Assembly: GCF_027625935.1 (NCBI RefSeq)
Contig: NZ_CP115300.1
Span: forward strand, 2,790,001-2,854,000
DNA length: 64,000 nucleotides
Reading direction: 5' to 3'
Origin: Streptomyces camelliae
Lineage (GTDB): Bacteria > Actinomycetota > Actinomycetes > Streptomycetales > Streptomycetaceae
Shown one piece after another: positions 38,264 to 48,543 of this stretch (positions are counted from its first letter, which is position 1; each line of letters opens with the position of its first letter). The position numbers and the translations under genes are program-made. The notes under the pieces were generated by a model. That model saw only the letters and a list, made by a program, of their open reading frames with translations. It had not been told where the DNA came from and did no database searches.

Positions 38264-40099
38264 ATGGACTCCCAGACCTCACAGTCATCCCAGGCATCCC
38301 AGTCACCTCACCCACCTCACACGTTCCAGGTCGACCTGCGCGGTCTGGTGGACCTGCTCTCGCACCACCTCTACTCCAGTCCCCGGGTCTATCTGCGCGA
38401 GCTGCTGCAGAACGCCGTGGACGCCGTCACCGCCCGGCGCGCCGAACAGCCCGATACCCCGGCCCGGGTACGGCTGTACGCGGACGGCGGGGCGCTGCGG
38501 GTGGAGGACACCGGCATCGGGCTCACCGAGGCGGACGTCCACGGTCTGCTGGCGACCATCGGCCGCAGCTCCAAGCGGGCCGACGGACTGCGCGAGGCCC
38601 GCTCCGATTTCCTCGGCCAGTTCGGGATCGGCCTGCTGGCCTGTTTCGTGGTCGCCGAGCGGATCCGGGTGGTCAGCCGCAGCGCTCGTACGCCCGATGC
38701 GCCGCCGGTGGAGTGGACGGCGAGCGACGACGGCTCGTACCGCGTCCGCACGCTGCCGCACGACGCCCGCCCCGAACCCGGTACGACCGTCCACCTGGTG
38801 GCGCGGGCCGGGGCCGGCGAGTGGCTGACCGAGCCCCGGGTGCTGGCCCTGGCCCGGGACTTCGGCTCGCTGCTGCCGTACGACATCCGGGTGGGCGAGG
38901 AGCCCGTCACCGACCTGCCCGCGCCCTGGGACCGGCCGTACCCGAGCCCCGCGAGCAGAAGGGTGGCGCTGGCCCGGCACTGTCATGAGCTGTTCGGGTT
39001 CACTCCGCTGGACTCGATCGACCTGGACGTGCCGCTGGCCGGGATCCGCGGGGTGGCGTACGTGCTGCCGGCGGCGGTCAGCCCGGCGCAGCGGGCGCGT
39101 CACCGGGTGCATCTGAAGGGCATGCTGCTGACCGAGCGGGCCGAACAGCTGCTGCCGGACTGGGCGTTCTTCGTGCGCTGTGTGCTGGACACCGACAGCC
39201 TGCGGCCCACGGCCTCGCGCGAGTCGCTGTACGAGGACGAGACGCTGGCCGCCGTGCGAGAGGCGCTCGGTGAAAGGATTCGCTCGTGGCTCACGGGACT
39301 CGCCGCCGGTGACCCGGAGCGGCTGCGGGCCTTCCTCGCCGTGCACCATCTGGGGGTCAAGTCCCTCGCCCGGCACGACGGCGAGATGCTGCGCACGATG
39401 CTGCCGTGGCTGCCGTTCGAGACGACCGACGGGCAGCTGTCCCTGGAGGAGTTCGCGCAGCGGCACCCGGTGGTGCACTTCACGCGGACCGTCGAGGAGT
39501 ACCGGCAGGTCGCGCCGATCGCGTCCGCGCAGGGTATCGGCCTGATCAACGGCGGCTACACGTACGACAGCGAGCTGGTCGAGGCGCTGCCGTCGGTGCG
39601 GCCCGGGACACCGGTCGCCGAGCTGGACGCGGACACCGTGACCGCGCACCTGGACTCCGTGGACCCGGCCGAGGAGCTGGCGCTGTCGGCTTTCCTCGCC
39701 GCCGCGCGCGTGAAGCTCGACCCGCTGGGCTGTGACGTCGTCCTACGGGCCTTTCATCCGCTCTCCGTGCCCGCGCTGCACCTGGACGACCGGGCCGCCC
39801 GGCACGAGCAGGCACGCGCGGACGCCGAGGAGCAGGCCGACGACCTGTGGGCGGGCATCCTGGGCTCGCTGCGCGGCAGCGCCCCGCGCGCGCGTCTGGT
39901 GCTCAACCATCTCAACCCGCTGGTGCGGCGCATCGGTTCACTGCAGGACCCCGAACTGATCGGCACCGCCACCGAGTCGCTGTACGGACAGGCCCTGCTG
40001 ATGGCGCAGCGCCCGCTGCGGCCGGCCGACTCGGCGCTGCTCAACCGGGCGTTCATCGGCCTGCTGGAGTGGGCCACTCATGGGGAAGGCGAGCGCTGA
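38264..40099 (+). CDS. HSP90-like (HtpG-type) ATPase
   Basis: An HSP90-family protein of about 611 residues. The N-terminal GHKL ATPase motifs are visible: ELLQNAVDAV (catalytic Glu, Mg-binding Asn), EDTGIGLTEAD, and GQFGIGLLACF in the lid. The middle part RPTASRESLYED matches the HSP90 middle-domain loop. The C-terminal region is divergent and lacks an MEEVD tail. It differs from classical HtpG in being shorter in the dimerisation part. The start may be this ATG or the GTG six bases earlier; neither has a clear ribosome binding site. Its stop overlaps the ATG of the TPR gene (TGATG), so the two proteins are probably made together. Confidence 0.85.
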   Translation: MDSQTSQSSQASQSPHPPHTFQVDLRGLVDLLSHHLYSSPRVYLRELLQNAVDAVTARRAEQPDTPARVRLYADGGALRVEDTGIGLTEADVHGLLATIGRSSKRADGLREARSDFLGQFGIGLLACFVVAERIRVVSRSARTPDAPPVEWTASDDGSYRVRTLPHDARPEPGTTVHLVARAGAGEWLTEPRVLALARDFGSLLPYDIRVGEEPVTDLPAPWDRPYPSPASRRVALARHCHELFGFTPLDSIDLDVPLAGIRGVAYVLPAAVSPAQRARHRVHLKGMLLTERAEQLLPDWAFFVRCVLDTDSLRPTASRESLYEDETLAAVREALGERIRSWLTGLAAGDPERLRAFLAVHHLGVKSLARHDGEMLRTMLPWLPFETTDGQLSLEEFAQRHPVVHFTRTVEEYRQVAPIASAQGIGLINGGYTYDSELVEALPSVRPGTPVAELDADTVTAHLDSVDPAEELALSAFLAAARVKLDPLGCDVVLRAFHPLSVPALHLDDRAARHEQARADAEEQADDLWAGILGSLRGSAPRARLVLNHLNPLVRRIGSLQDPELIGTATESLYGQALLMAQRPLRPADSALLNRAFIGLLEWATHGEGER

Positions 40100-43000
40100 T
40101 GGGTGAGATCACCGACTTCGAGGCACTGCGCCGGGCGATGGCGGAGAACTCCGAGCAGCCGGAGGGTCCCGCCCGCAACGCGCGCGCGGAGCAGCTCCTC
40201 GCCGACGCCGAGCGGCTGGGCATCCCGCTCGCCGTGATCGAGGCGCTCGGGCACCAGCTGAAGGTCTACAACTACAGCTCCGAGAAGGACAGGATGTTCG
40301 TCCCGTTCGCGCGGCTGCTGCGCATGTGGGACGAGCGGCCGGAGGACTTCGACGCGTACGAGACGCACGCGCTGCACTGGGTCTTCAAGTGGATGTCGGC
40401 GGGCATGCTGGACCAGCCGCACGTGCCGCTCGCCTCGGTCGAGAAGTGGCTCGGCGAGATGGCGCACCGCTACCGGCTCGCCGGGCACTCCGAACGGGCC
40501 GTGCACAGCGCCGAGTTCAGCGTGGCCGCCCACATCGGCGACCTCGCGCGCGCGGAGCGGGCCTACGACGCGTGGCTGGCCGCGGACCGGGACGAGATGG
40601 CCGACTGCCACGCGTGCGAGCTGCACGGGCAGGGCGAGTGGCAGGTCACCCGCGGCCGGGACGCCGAGGCCCTGGAGCTGTGGCGGCCGGTGCTGGAGGG
40701 CGAGTTCACCTGCGCGCACGAACCGCACACCGTGCTGGCGTCCTCGCTGGTCCCGCTGCTGCGGCTGGGCCGTGTGGACGAGGCTCGCGCGCATCACCTG
40801 CGGGGCTTTCGCCTCGTACGCCCGATGGAGTCGATGCGCGCCGCGTACGCCGACCATGTGGAGTTCTGCGCGCTGACCGGCAACGAGGCGCGCGGTCTGG
40901 AGCTGCTCGCCGAGCGGCCGGCGTACTTCACGGACACCGGGCACCCGCGCAGCCGCCTGGACTTCCTGGCCGTGGTGACCCTGCTGATGGACCGGCTGAC
41001 CGAGCTGGGCCTCGGCGGCCGGCGGGTGCCGGGCCCGGCCGGGCGAAGCTGGACGGCGGACGAACTCGGCGCCCACGCGCGCGTGGAGACCCTGGAGCTG
41101 GCCGAGCGGTTCGACCGGCGCAACGGCACGTCGTACGTCGGCGACCGGGCACGCGCGCGCATGGCCCGACGCCCGCTGGTGGACCGCCTGCCCCTGGGCG
41201 TGCGCACGACGCGTACGGCACCGGCACCACCGCAGGCGCCCCCGCCGCCGGAGTCGTCCGACCTGGCCACCCGGCTGGCGGAGGCACGGCACCTGTCGGA
41301 AACGCTGCGCCCGCACGCGCTGGAGGCCTGGGCCGCGGTCGCGCAGGCGGCGGAAGACGCGGAACTGTCGCCCCGCGACCGCGCGGAGATCGCCGACCAC
41401 GAGGCGATGGCCCGCGGCCCCGAGGGCATCGAGCTGTTCGAGCGGGCTGCGGCGCTGTACGCCGAGGCCGGCGACCCCGGCGAGGCGCTGGCGGCACGCG
41501 CGCGTGGAGCGTACGTCCGCGCACTGACCGGCGAGGTGGACGCGGCCCTGACAACGGTCACGGCCCTGTACGACGAGATCCTCGCCCTGTACGCCGACGA
41601 GGGCACCGGGGTACGGCAGACGGCGTCGGTGGTGATGAGCCGGGCCCGGATCCTGATGCGGGGCGTGCACGAGGGCACGGTGTTCGAGCCGGCGGCAGCC
41701 GGGACGACCCCGGACGGTTCGGCACCGGCGGGACCCACCTCGGGCAGACCAGAACCGGCCGAGGCGGCCCCGGAAGGGACGGAATCCGACCAACCGGCCC
41801 CACGGCAGGGCGAGCCGGGCCCGGAGGAAGCCGGCCCCGAGCAGCCGGCGCCTGGGAGCACCAGGGCGGACGGAACAGCGGCCGACCAAAGGGCCCCTCG
41901 GCAGAGCGAACCGGAGCCGGGGCAGGAGGCAGCCGGGACGCAGTGGCCGGTCCCTGAGGATGCCGGGCCGGACGGGACGACGGGCGGCCGACCGGCACCT
42001 CGGCAGAGCGAACCGGAGCCGGGGCAGGAGGCAGCCGGGACGCAGTGGCCGGTGTATGGGGGTGGTGGGGTGGATGCCGCCGCGCTCGCCGAGCAGGCTG
42101 TGCGGGAGGTGATCGCTCTCGTCGGCGGGTGTGATGCGCAGGACGTGCGGTTGGCGGCGCGGGCCGCGGAGGCGCGGGGGATGCTCGGTGAGCTGGCCGG
42201 GCTGCGCGGAGACGCCGGGCGCGCTGCCGCGTTGTTCCGCGAGGCCGTCGGCGCCTACATCGACGCCGGGCTGCCGTGGTTCGCCGTGGAGTACGAGGTG
42301 CAGGTCGCCTCCCTCGCCCATCAGGCCGGTGACGCGGCCGGGGCCGAGCGGGCGCTGCGGTCCGCCCTGGAGCACGGCGGGCCGTACGTGGAGCCGGTCG
42401 GTCGGGCCCAGTTGCATCTGCAGCTCGCCGAGGTCGTCGGCGGGCGCGGTGAGGTCGTCGAGGCCGCCGAACATGCCCTCCAGGCCGCGCACTGGGCCGA
42501 CGAGGCGGGCGAGAGCGGCACGCTGGGCGCCTGGGCCAGGCAGCAGCTGGGCGGATTCCTGCTGCGGCAGGGGCGGTGCGCGGAGGCCGCGGAGGTGCTG
42601 GAGTCGGCCCTGACCGAGCTGTCCGCCGAGACGCACGGCGACGGGGCCGTCGTACAGGCGCTGTGGTGGCTCGGTGACTGTCTGGGCGAGCTGGGTGATC
42701 ACCGGGCGGCCGCCGAACGCCGGCTGCGGGCCGCCGAGTTCGCCCGGCACTGGCCCGAGCAGCAGGACCACGCCACGCTCGCCCATCTCGCCGCCGAGTC
42801 CCTGGGCCACGCCGGTCTCCTGGCGGAGGCCGAGCAGGCGTACGCGCGCGCGGGCGAACTGTGGCGGGCGCTGGGCAACCCGCAGTTCCTGGTGCGCTCA
42901 CTGCGTGCCCGCGCGTGGCTGGCCCTGCGCGAGGGCGCCGGGGCGGAGAGTGGGCGAGCGCTGATGGCGGACGCGGTGCGTACGTGCGAGGACGCGCTGG

Positions 43001-43401
43001 CGGCCGCCGCGGACCCGGTGGCCCGCGAGGAGCTCACGGCCGAACTGGGGACCACCCACCGCCAGTTCGGCGATCTGCTGGCCCGCTCCGCGACCGAGGA
43101 GGCCGACGAGGAGGACACGGAAGGGGCCGAGGACGGCTTGATCCAGGGTGCCTTCGAGGCCGCGCTGGGTCACATGGACCGGGCTGCCGCGCTGTTCGGC
43201 ACGCTCGGCGCGGACGGGCTGCACAGCCGTACCGGTGCCGAACTGGCTGCGGGCTGGCTGGAGGCCAATCTCGGCAGGCCCGCCGAGGCGATCACACGCG
43301 CGCGTGCCGTGCTCGCGGCCTACGAGGACGCCGGCGACGAGGACGCGACGGTGCGGGAGCGGCGGACGGAGGCCACCCAGATGCTCGGCCTGGAGGACTG
43401 A
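40099..43401 (+). CDS. large tetratricopeptide-repeat protein
   Basis: An 1,100-residue helical-repeat protein with no signal or membrane segment. Residues 1-350 form one helical array, residues 375-530 a second, and residues 660-1,095 a third with clear TPR units ([32 protein letters not shown]-like repeats). A Pro/Glu/Ala/Gly-rich linker at about 540-655 joins them and includes a repeated 56-base DNA segment. No catalytic motif is seen. Translational coupling to the HSP90-like gene suggests that it is a co-chaperone or client scaffold. Function unknown. Confidence 0.8.
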   Translation: MGEITDFEALRRAMAENSEQPEGPARNARAEQLLADAERLGIPLAVIEALGHQLKVYNYSSEKDRMFVPFARLLRMWDERPEDFDAYETHALHWVFKWMSAGMLDQPHVPLASVEKWLGEMAHRYRLAGHSERAVHSAEFSVAAHIGDLARAERAYDAWLAADRDEMADCHACELHGQGEWQVTRGRDAEALELWRPVLEGEFTCAHEPHTVLASSLVPLLRLGRVDEARAHHLRGFRLVRPMESMRAAYADHVEFCALTGNEARGLELLAERPAYFTDTGHPRSRLDFLAVVTLLMDRLTELGLGGRRVPGPAGRSWTADELGAHARVETLELAERFDRRNGTSYVGDRARARMARRPLVDRLPLGVRTTRTAPAPPQAPPPPESSDLATRLAEARHLSETLRPHALEAWAAVAQAAEDAELSPRDRAEIADHEAMARGPEGIELFERAAALYAEAGDPGEALAARARGAYVRALTGEVDAALTTVTALYDEILALYADEGTGVRQTASVVMSRARILMRGVHEGTVFEPAAAGTTPDGSAPAGPTSGRPEPAEAAPEGTESDQPAPRQGEPGPEEAGPEQPAPGSTRADGTAADQRAPRQSEPEPGQEAAGTQWPVPEDAGPDGTTGGRPAPRQSEPEPGQEAAGTQWPVYGGGGVDAAALAEQAVREVIALVGGCDAQDVRLAARAAEARGMLGELAGLRGDAGRAAALFREAVGAYIDAGLPWFAVEYEVQVASLAHQAGDAAGAERALRSALEHGGPYVEPVGRAQLHLQLAEVVGGRGEVVEAAEHALQAAHWADEAGESGTLGAWARQQLGGFLLRQGRCAEAAEVLESALTELSAETHGDGAVVQALWWLGDCLGELGDHRAAAERRLRAAEFARHWPEQQDHATLAHLAAESLGHAGLLAEAEQAYARAGELWRALGNPQFLVRSLRARAWLALREGAGAESGRALMADAVRTCEDALAAAADPVAREELTAELGTTHRQFGDLLARSATEEADEEDTEGAEDGLIQGAFEAALGHMDRAAALFGTLGADGLHSRTGAELAAGWLEANLGRPAEAITRARAVLAAYEDAGDEDATVRERRTEATQMLGLED
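41896..42053 (+). repeat. 56-base direct repeat in the TPR-protein linker
   Basis: The segments 41896-41951 and 41998-42053 are identical, 102 bases apart, and encode the same residues (PRQSEPEPGQEAAGTQWPV). The unit keeps the reading frame (34 codons). Confidence 0.9.
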
Positions 43402-43437
43402 GTCCCACGCGCACCCCAGCCCTCCCCTCCCCGCCCC

Positions 43438-45144
43438 TCACTCCACCCCGATGAGCAGCAGCGCCCCCTGCCGGCCTCCCCGGTACACCACGGTGTCGAC
43501 GGCGAGGTAGGACTCGCGCACCCGGGTCTCCAGGTGGTCGGTGACGGTCTCGGGGGCCTCGTCGCCCACGACGAGGGTGACCAGCTCGCCGCCGGCCTGG
43601 AGCATGCGGTCCAGGACGGTGACCGCGGTGGCGGTGACGTCGGGGCCGATCACCGCCACGTCGCCGTCGATCAGCCCGAGGACGTCCCCGGCCTGGCAGA
43701 TGCCGGCGGTCGTCCAGGACTCGTGCTCGGCGACGACGACCTCGGCGTACCGTGTGGCGCCGGCCGCCGAGGTCATCTGGACGACGTCCTCGTCGAACCG
43801 GCGTCCCGGCTCGTGCACCGCGAGCGCGGCGATGCCCTGGACCGCCGAGCGGGTCGGGATCAGGGCCACGCGGATGCCCTCGGCGCGGGCCTGCTCGGCG
43901 GCCGCGGCGGCCGTGTGGCGCAGCTCGGCGTCGTTGGGCAGCAGGACGACCTCGCGCGCGTGGGCCCGCCGTACCGCCTGCACCAGCTCCCCGCTGGCGG
44001 GCGGCTCCCCGGGGCGCGCGAGGACGGTGGTGGCGCCGGCCTCGGCGTACAGCCCGGCCAGGCCCTCGCCCGGTACGACGGCGACGACGGCCCGCTGCAC
44101 CCGCTCGCGCGGGGGCCGTCCGCGCCCGGTGTGCACGTCCCCGAGCCCGAAGTGCGTGATCCGGATCCGGTACGGCCGCCCGGCCTCCACGCCCGCCTCC
44201 ACGGCGGCACCGGCGTCGTCCACGTGCACATGGACGTTCCACAGCCCGTCGCCGCCGACCACGACCAGGGAGTCACCGAGGGCGTCGAGCCGTCCCCGGA
44301 GCCGGTCCACGGCCGTGTCGTCGGCCTCCAGGAGGTAGATCACCTCGTAGGCGGGCCCGTCGGGACCGTTTCCGTCGGCACACGGCCCGTTGCCGGAAAC
44401 GAGCGCCACACGCGCGTGCGCCTCGGAAACGACGGCCACGACGCCCGGGCCCCCCGGCGCCTCCCTTACCGCCTCCCCCGTGCACGCCTCCACCAGCGCG
44501 CCCAGCACCGCCACGAGGCCGCGTCCGCCCGCGTCGACCACTCCGGCCCTGCCCAGCACCTCCAGCTGGCCCGGAGTCGCCGCCAGGGCCGCTCGGGCGC
44601 CCTCGTAGGCCGCGCGCGCGACCGCCCCGCAGTCGCCCTCGGCCCCCTCGGCGGCGTCGGCGGCGTCGGCGGCGGCCGAGGCGACCGTCAGCACCGTCCC
44701 CTCCACGGGGTGGGCCACGGCCTGCCGGGCGGAGTCGGCGGCCCGCCGCAGCGCCAGCCGCAGCCCGGCACCGTCGGTGCGGGACTCCTCACCGACCGCC
44801 TCGTCGTCCTCGGCGAGCACCTGGGCCATCCCCCGCAGCAGCTGCGCGAGGATCGTCCCGGAGTTGCCCCGGGCGCCGATGAGCGCGCCGTGGGCCATCG
44901 CGTGCACGGCATCCGCGAGGGACGGCTCCCCGTCGCCCGCCTCGTAACCGGAGAACACGGCCTCCACGGCCGTCGCCGCCGATTCCAGGGTGAGGTAGAG
45001 GTTCGTGCCGGTGTCCCCGTCGGCCACCGGGTAGACGTTGATCGCGTCGATCTCCTCGCGGGCCCGCCCCAGTGCGCCGAGGGCCAGACCGCACCAGGTG
45101 CGCACCGCGAGAGCATCGAAGAATGTCTGCGGCACCTGCGCCAC
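43438..45144 (-). CDS. FakA-like DAK2/DegV-domain kinase
   Basis: A 568-residue protein related to FakA, the ATP-binding subunit of fatty acid kinase (in Firmicutes it phosphorylates fatty acids held by FakB). The DAK2 (DhaL-like) ATP domain occupies about residues 1-200 with NVYPVADGDTGTNLY (metal-binding Asp pair) and ARGNSGTILAQLL. The middle FakA domain and a C-terminal DegV-like part (VEAGRPYRIRITHFG onward) follow. I start at the GTG on 45144 because GGGAGG lies five bases upstream. No FakB gene is nearby. In most bacteria this gene pairs with rpmB and recG, as here. Confidence 0.85.
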   Translation of the reverse strand: MAQVPQTFFDALAVRTWCGLALGALGRAREEIDAINVYPVADGDTGTNLYLTLESAATAVEAVFSGYEAGDGEPSLADAVHAMAHGALIGARGNSGTILAQLLRGMAQVLAEDDEAVGEESRTDGAGLRLALRRAADSARQAVAHPVEGTVLTVASAAADAADAAEGAEGDCGAVARAAYEGARAALAATPGQLEVLGRAGVVDAGGRGLVAVLGALVEACTGEAVREAPGGPGVVAVVSEAHARVALVSGNGPCADGNGPDGPAYEVIYLLEADDTAVDRLRGRLDALGDSLVVVGGDGLWNVHVHVDDAGAAVEAGVEAGRPYRIRITHFGLGDVHTGRGRPPRERVQRAVVAVVPGEGLAGLYAEAGATTVLARPGEPPASGELVQAVRRAHAREVVLLPNDAELRHTAAAAAEQARAEGIRVALIPTRSAVQGIAALAVHEPGRRFDEDVVQMTSAAGATRYAEVVVAEHESWTTAGICQAGDVLGLIDGDVAVIGPDVTATAVTVLDRMLQAGGELVTLVVGDEAPETVTDHLETRVRESYLAVDTVVYRGGRQGALLLIGVE

Positions 45145-45402
45145 CTGCGCCTCCCTGAGCCGGCCGTACGTGGGACGCAGCGTAGACCCCGATCGGGCGT
45201 CCGGCGGAAGAGGGCCGGGAGCGGGGCCCTGAGCTGCCATGGTAGTTTCCTAGGACGGACGCAGTCGTTGTATGCTGCTCCGGTTGCCCGATCCACATCG
45301 GGCTGTTCCCCTGGCACCGCCACTCAGATTCAGGTCTTACGATCTCGATTCCCGGCATGCCGGGATTAACCGTAAGTGCATCTGAAGTCTTTGGAGTGAC
45401 CC

Positions 45403-45588
45403 GTGGCTGCCAACTGCGACGTCTGCGGCAAGGGGCCGGGCTTCGGCAACAACATCTCGCACTCGCACCGCCGTACGTCCCGCCGCTGGAACCCGAACAT
45501 CCAGCGTGTGCGTACCGTGGTCGGCGGGACGCCGAAGCGCGTGAACGCCTGCACCTCGTGCATCAAGGCCGGCAAGGTCTCGCGCTGA
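45403..45588 (+). CDS. rpmB: 50S ribosomal protein L28
   Basis: A 61-residue L28 of the zinc-binding type, with CDVC near the N-terminus and CTSC near the C-terminus. It begins with GTG ([20 protein letters not shown]), preceded by GGAGTGACCC. The 258-base gap to the FakA-like gene holds divergent promoters; a TATGCT near 45273 is the best -10 candidate on the plus strand. A strong terminator follows. Confidence 0.97.
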   Translation: MAANCDVCGKGPGFGNNISHSHRRTSRRWNPNIQRVRTVVGGTPKRVNACTSCIKAGKVSR

Positions 45589-45631
45589 CGCCAACAGCTG
45601 AGCGCGCGGCCACTGCTGGTTCGCTGCACTG

Positions 45632-45663
45632 AGCCGGTCCACCTCTGGGTGGGCCGGCTTTTT
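45632..45663 (+). terminator. rho-independent terminator of rpmB
   Basis: A 12-base stem (AGCCGGTCCACC and its complement with one G-T pair), a TCTG tetraloop and then TTTT. One of the few classic hairpin-plus-U-run terminators in the window. Confidence 0.92.
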
Positions 45664-45735
45664 GCCGTACCCACACGCGCCGTACCCACACACGCCGTAC
45701 CCAGGCGCCCCACCCACGCGCCGTACCCGCGCCGG
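45664..45735. repeat. short degenerate tandem repeats between rpmB and thiD
   Basis: GCCGTACCCACACGC occurs twice in tandem (15-base unit), with two further partial copies. They lie between the rpmB terminator and the thiD stop and encode nothing recognisable. Confidence 0.7.
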
Positions 45736-45736
45736 A

Positions 45737-46518
<782 letters not shown>

Positions 46519-46522
<4 letters not shown>

Positions 46523-47484
46523 GACTCGATGTCCCCGAAGTGGTCCCAGCCGCCCTTGCTGGTCCAGGGCGCCCCGTCGACGGTCACCTGGGGCAGCGCG
46601 GAGGGGTTGAGGACCTCACCGATGACCTTCCAGCGGGCCGGCAGCTTGGTGTCCGGCGGGAAGGTCGCGACGATCGCGTGGTCCTCTCCCCCGGTCAGCA
46701 CCCACTGCAGCGGGTCCACGCCGACGGCCTGACCGATGTCGTTCATCTGGGTCGGGATGTCGATCGCGCCGGAGCGGATGTCGATGCGGACCTTGCTCGC
46801 CTCGGCGATGTGCCCGAGGTCGGCGATCAGGCCGTCGCTCACGTCGCACATCGCGGTCGCGCCGAGCCCCGCGGCGGCCGGGCCCGCGTGGTAGGGCGGC
46901 TCGGGGCGGCGGTGGGCCTCCACGAAGGCGCGCGGGGAGCGGAAACCGCGGGAGAGGACCGCGTAACCGGCCGCGGACCAGCCCAGCCAGCCCGTGACGG
47001 CCACCACGTCGCCCGGCTGGGCTCCCGCGCGCGTGACGGGCTCCTGGTTGCGCAGATCGCCGAGCGCGGTGATCGACACCATGATCGTGTCGCCGCGTAC
47101 GACGTCCCCGCCGACCACGGAGGCGCCCGCGACCTGGCACTCGTCGCGCAGGCCGTCCATCAGCTCGCTCGGCCAGGTCACCGGCAGTTCGGCGGGCACG
47201 ACCAGGCCGAGCAGCAGGGCGGTCGGCACGGCGCCCATCGCGGCGATGTCGGCGAGGTTCTGGGCGGCCGCCTTGCGTCCCACGTCGTAGGCCGTGGACC
47301 AGTCGCGGCGGAAGTGCCGCCCCTCCAGCAGGATGTCGGTGCTCGCCACCACGCGCCGGTCGGGCGCGGCGACCACCGCGGCGTCGTCGCCGGGGCCGAT
47401 CCGCACCGCCGGGGTGGTGGTGAGACGGGAGGTGAGCTCCCTGATGAGCCCGAATTCCCCGAGCTCACCAACAGTGCCCTTCAT
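46519..47484 (-). CDS. thiL: thiamine-monophosphate kinase
   Basis: ThiL makes thiamine pyrophosphate from TMP and ATP. I start at the ATG on 47484 ([20 protein letters not shown]), with AGGGAA upstream, giving 321 residues. Motifs are [11 protein letters not shown] (metal and ATP), [27 protein letters not shown] and [15 protein letters not shown]. Upstream lies a 271-base gap with an array of inverted half-sites. Confidence 0.95.
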
Positions 47485-47555
47485 TTCCCTGGCTCCCCTT
47501 CTCTGCCTTGCCGTGCCCACTCGCGCGTCATCAGTGTCCCCGATACGGTCGAGAT

Positions 47556-47628
47556 GACCGTCGTTGCGGTCGGTCCGACCGTCCGCTGCGGTCAGGATGA
47601 CCGTCCGTTGCGGTCGAAGGCGACCGTC
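47556..47628. repeat. array of about 22-base-spaced GACCG...CGGTC elements
   Basis: GACCGTC followed after 4-5 bases by CGGTC occurs three times (beginning 47556, 47577, 47599), and a fourth GACCGTC begins at 47622. A further CGGTC lies at 47546. The spacing is 21, 22 and 23 bases, near two helical turns. It lies between thiL (minus) and the RAM-domain gene (plus), so it may be a cooperative operator. Confidence 0.7.
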
Positions 47629-47755
47629 AACCTCCGCCGTGCCTGCACCCTGGCGCGCAAGCCCGGTTCCCGCAGGTCTCCCCTCGGGGAGCGGCGACGC
47701 GATACCGTGGCGTTCCTTTTCCCCACATGATCCTCGTGGCCGCCCTGGAGGTTCC

Positions 47756-47989
47756 GTGGTACAGGCGTACATCCTGATCCAGACGGAGGTCGGCAAGGCG
47801 TCGACCGTCGCCGAGACCATCAGCAAGATCCCTGGAGTGATCCAGGCCGAGGACGTGACGGGTCCGTACGACGTCATCGTGCGCGCCCAGGCCGACACGG
47901 TCGACGATCTCGGCCGCATGGTGGTCGCCAAGGTCCAGCAAGTGGACGGCATCACCCGCACCCTGACCTGCCCGGTCGTGCATCTGTAG
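47756..47989 (+). CDS. stand-alone Lrp/AsnC ligand-binding (RAM) domain protein
   Basis: A 77-residue protein that is only the effector-binding domain of Lrp/AsnC regulators (VVQAYILIQTEVGKASTVAE, then VTGPYDVIVRAQADTVDDLG). It has no helix-turn-helix, so it cannot bind DNA alone; family members sense amino acids and may assemble with full-length Lrp proteins. It starts with GTG at 47756, five bases after GGAGGTT. A lipoprotein gene follows after 20 bases. Confidence 0.92.
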   Translation: MVQAYILIQTEVGKASTVAETISKIPGVIQAEDVTGPYDVIVRAQADTVDDLGRMVVAKVQQVDGITRTLTCPVVHL

Positions 47990-48009
47990 CCCCCGTCTAC
48001 GCTTGGCCG

Positions 48010-48531
48010 GTGAACATCTTCCGTCACCGGCCCCTCGTCCTGCTCGCGCCCGCGCTGCTGCTCGCGGTCGCGGGCTGTTCCTCGGCAGACGACAGCGCGA
48101 CGGTGGCGGTTCCCACCCCCGACGCGAGGACGGCTCCGGTGTGCCGGGCCCTGCACCGGGTCCTGCCGCAGAAGCTCGACGGTCGCAGCCGCAACGACCC
48201 CGCACCCCGGTCCGCCTACACGGCGGGCTGGGGAAGCCCGGCGATCATACTGCGCTGCGGTGTCGCACGGCCGCCGAAGATGGTCGATCCGAAGGTGGCC
48301 GAAGGGGGCGACCGTGACGCGATCGCGGGCGGGGTGGACGGCGTCGACTGGCTGATGGAGAAGCTCGGCGACGGCACCTGGCGGTTCACCACGGCCAATC
48401 GCACGGCCTATGTGCAGGTCAGCCTGCCCAAGGGGATGTCCGCGCAGGAGGAGGGCACGACGGTGCTCACGGGGCTCGCGTCGGCCGTGAAGGAGGCGAT
48501 CCCGACGGGGATCGCCTCCATGCGCGGATGA
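48010..48531 (+). CDS. DUF3515-family lipoprotein
   Basis: A 173-residue lipoprotein. The signal peptide runs from residue 1 to 22, with lipobox VAGC and the lipidated Cys at 23. The mature part (PVCRALHRVLPQKLDG, PAIILRCGVARP, DWLMEKLGDGTWRFTT) matches the actinobacterial DUF3515 family, whose role is unknown. GTG start at 48010. Placed between the RAM gene and convergent ddl, as in other Streptomyces. Confidence 0.82.
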   Translation: MNIFRHRPLVLLAPALLLAVAGCSSADDSATVAVPTPDARTAPVCRALHRVLPQKLDGRSRNDPAPRSAYTAGWGSPAIILRCGVARPPKMVDPKVAEGGDRDAIAGGVDGVDWLMEKLGDGTWRFTTANRTAYVQVSLPKGMSAQEEGTTVLTGLASAVKEAIPTGIASMRG

Positions 48532-48543
48532 CCTGCCAGCCGG

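Noticed and set aside
45664..45735. Tandem repeats after rpmB as a CRISPR array
   Set aside because: Repeats are 15 bases, directly tandem, and without spacers or cas genes.
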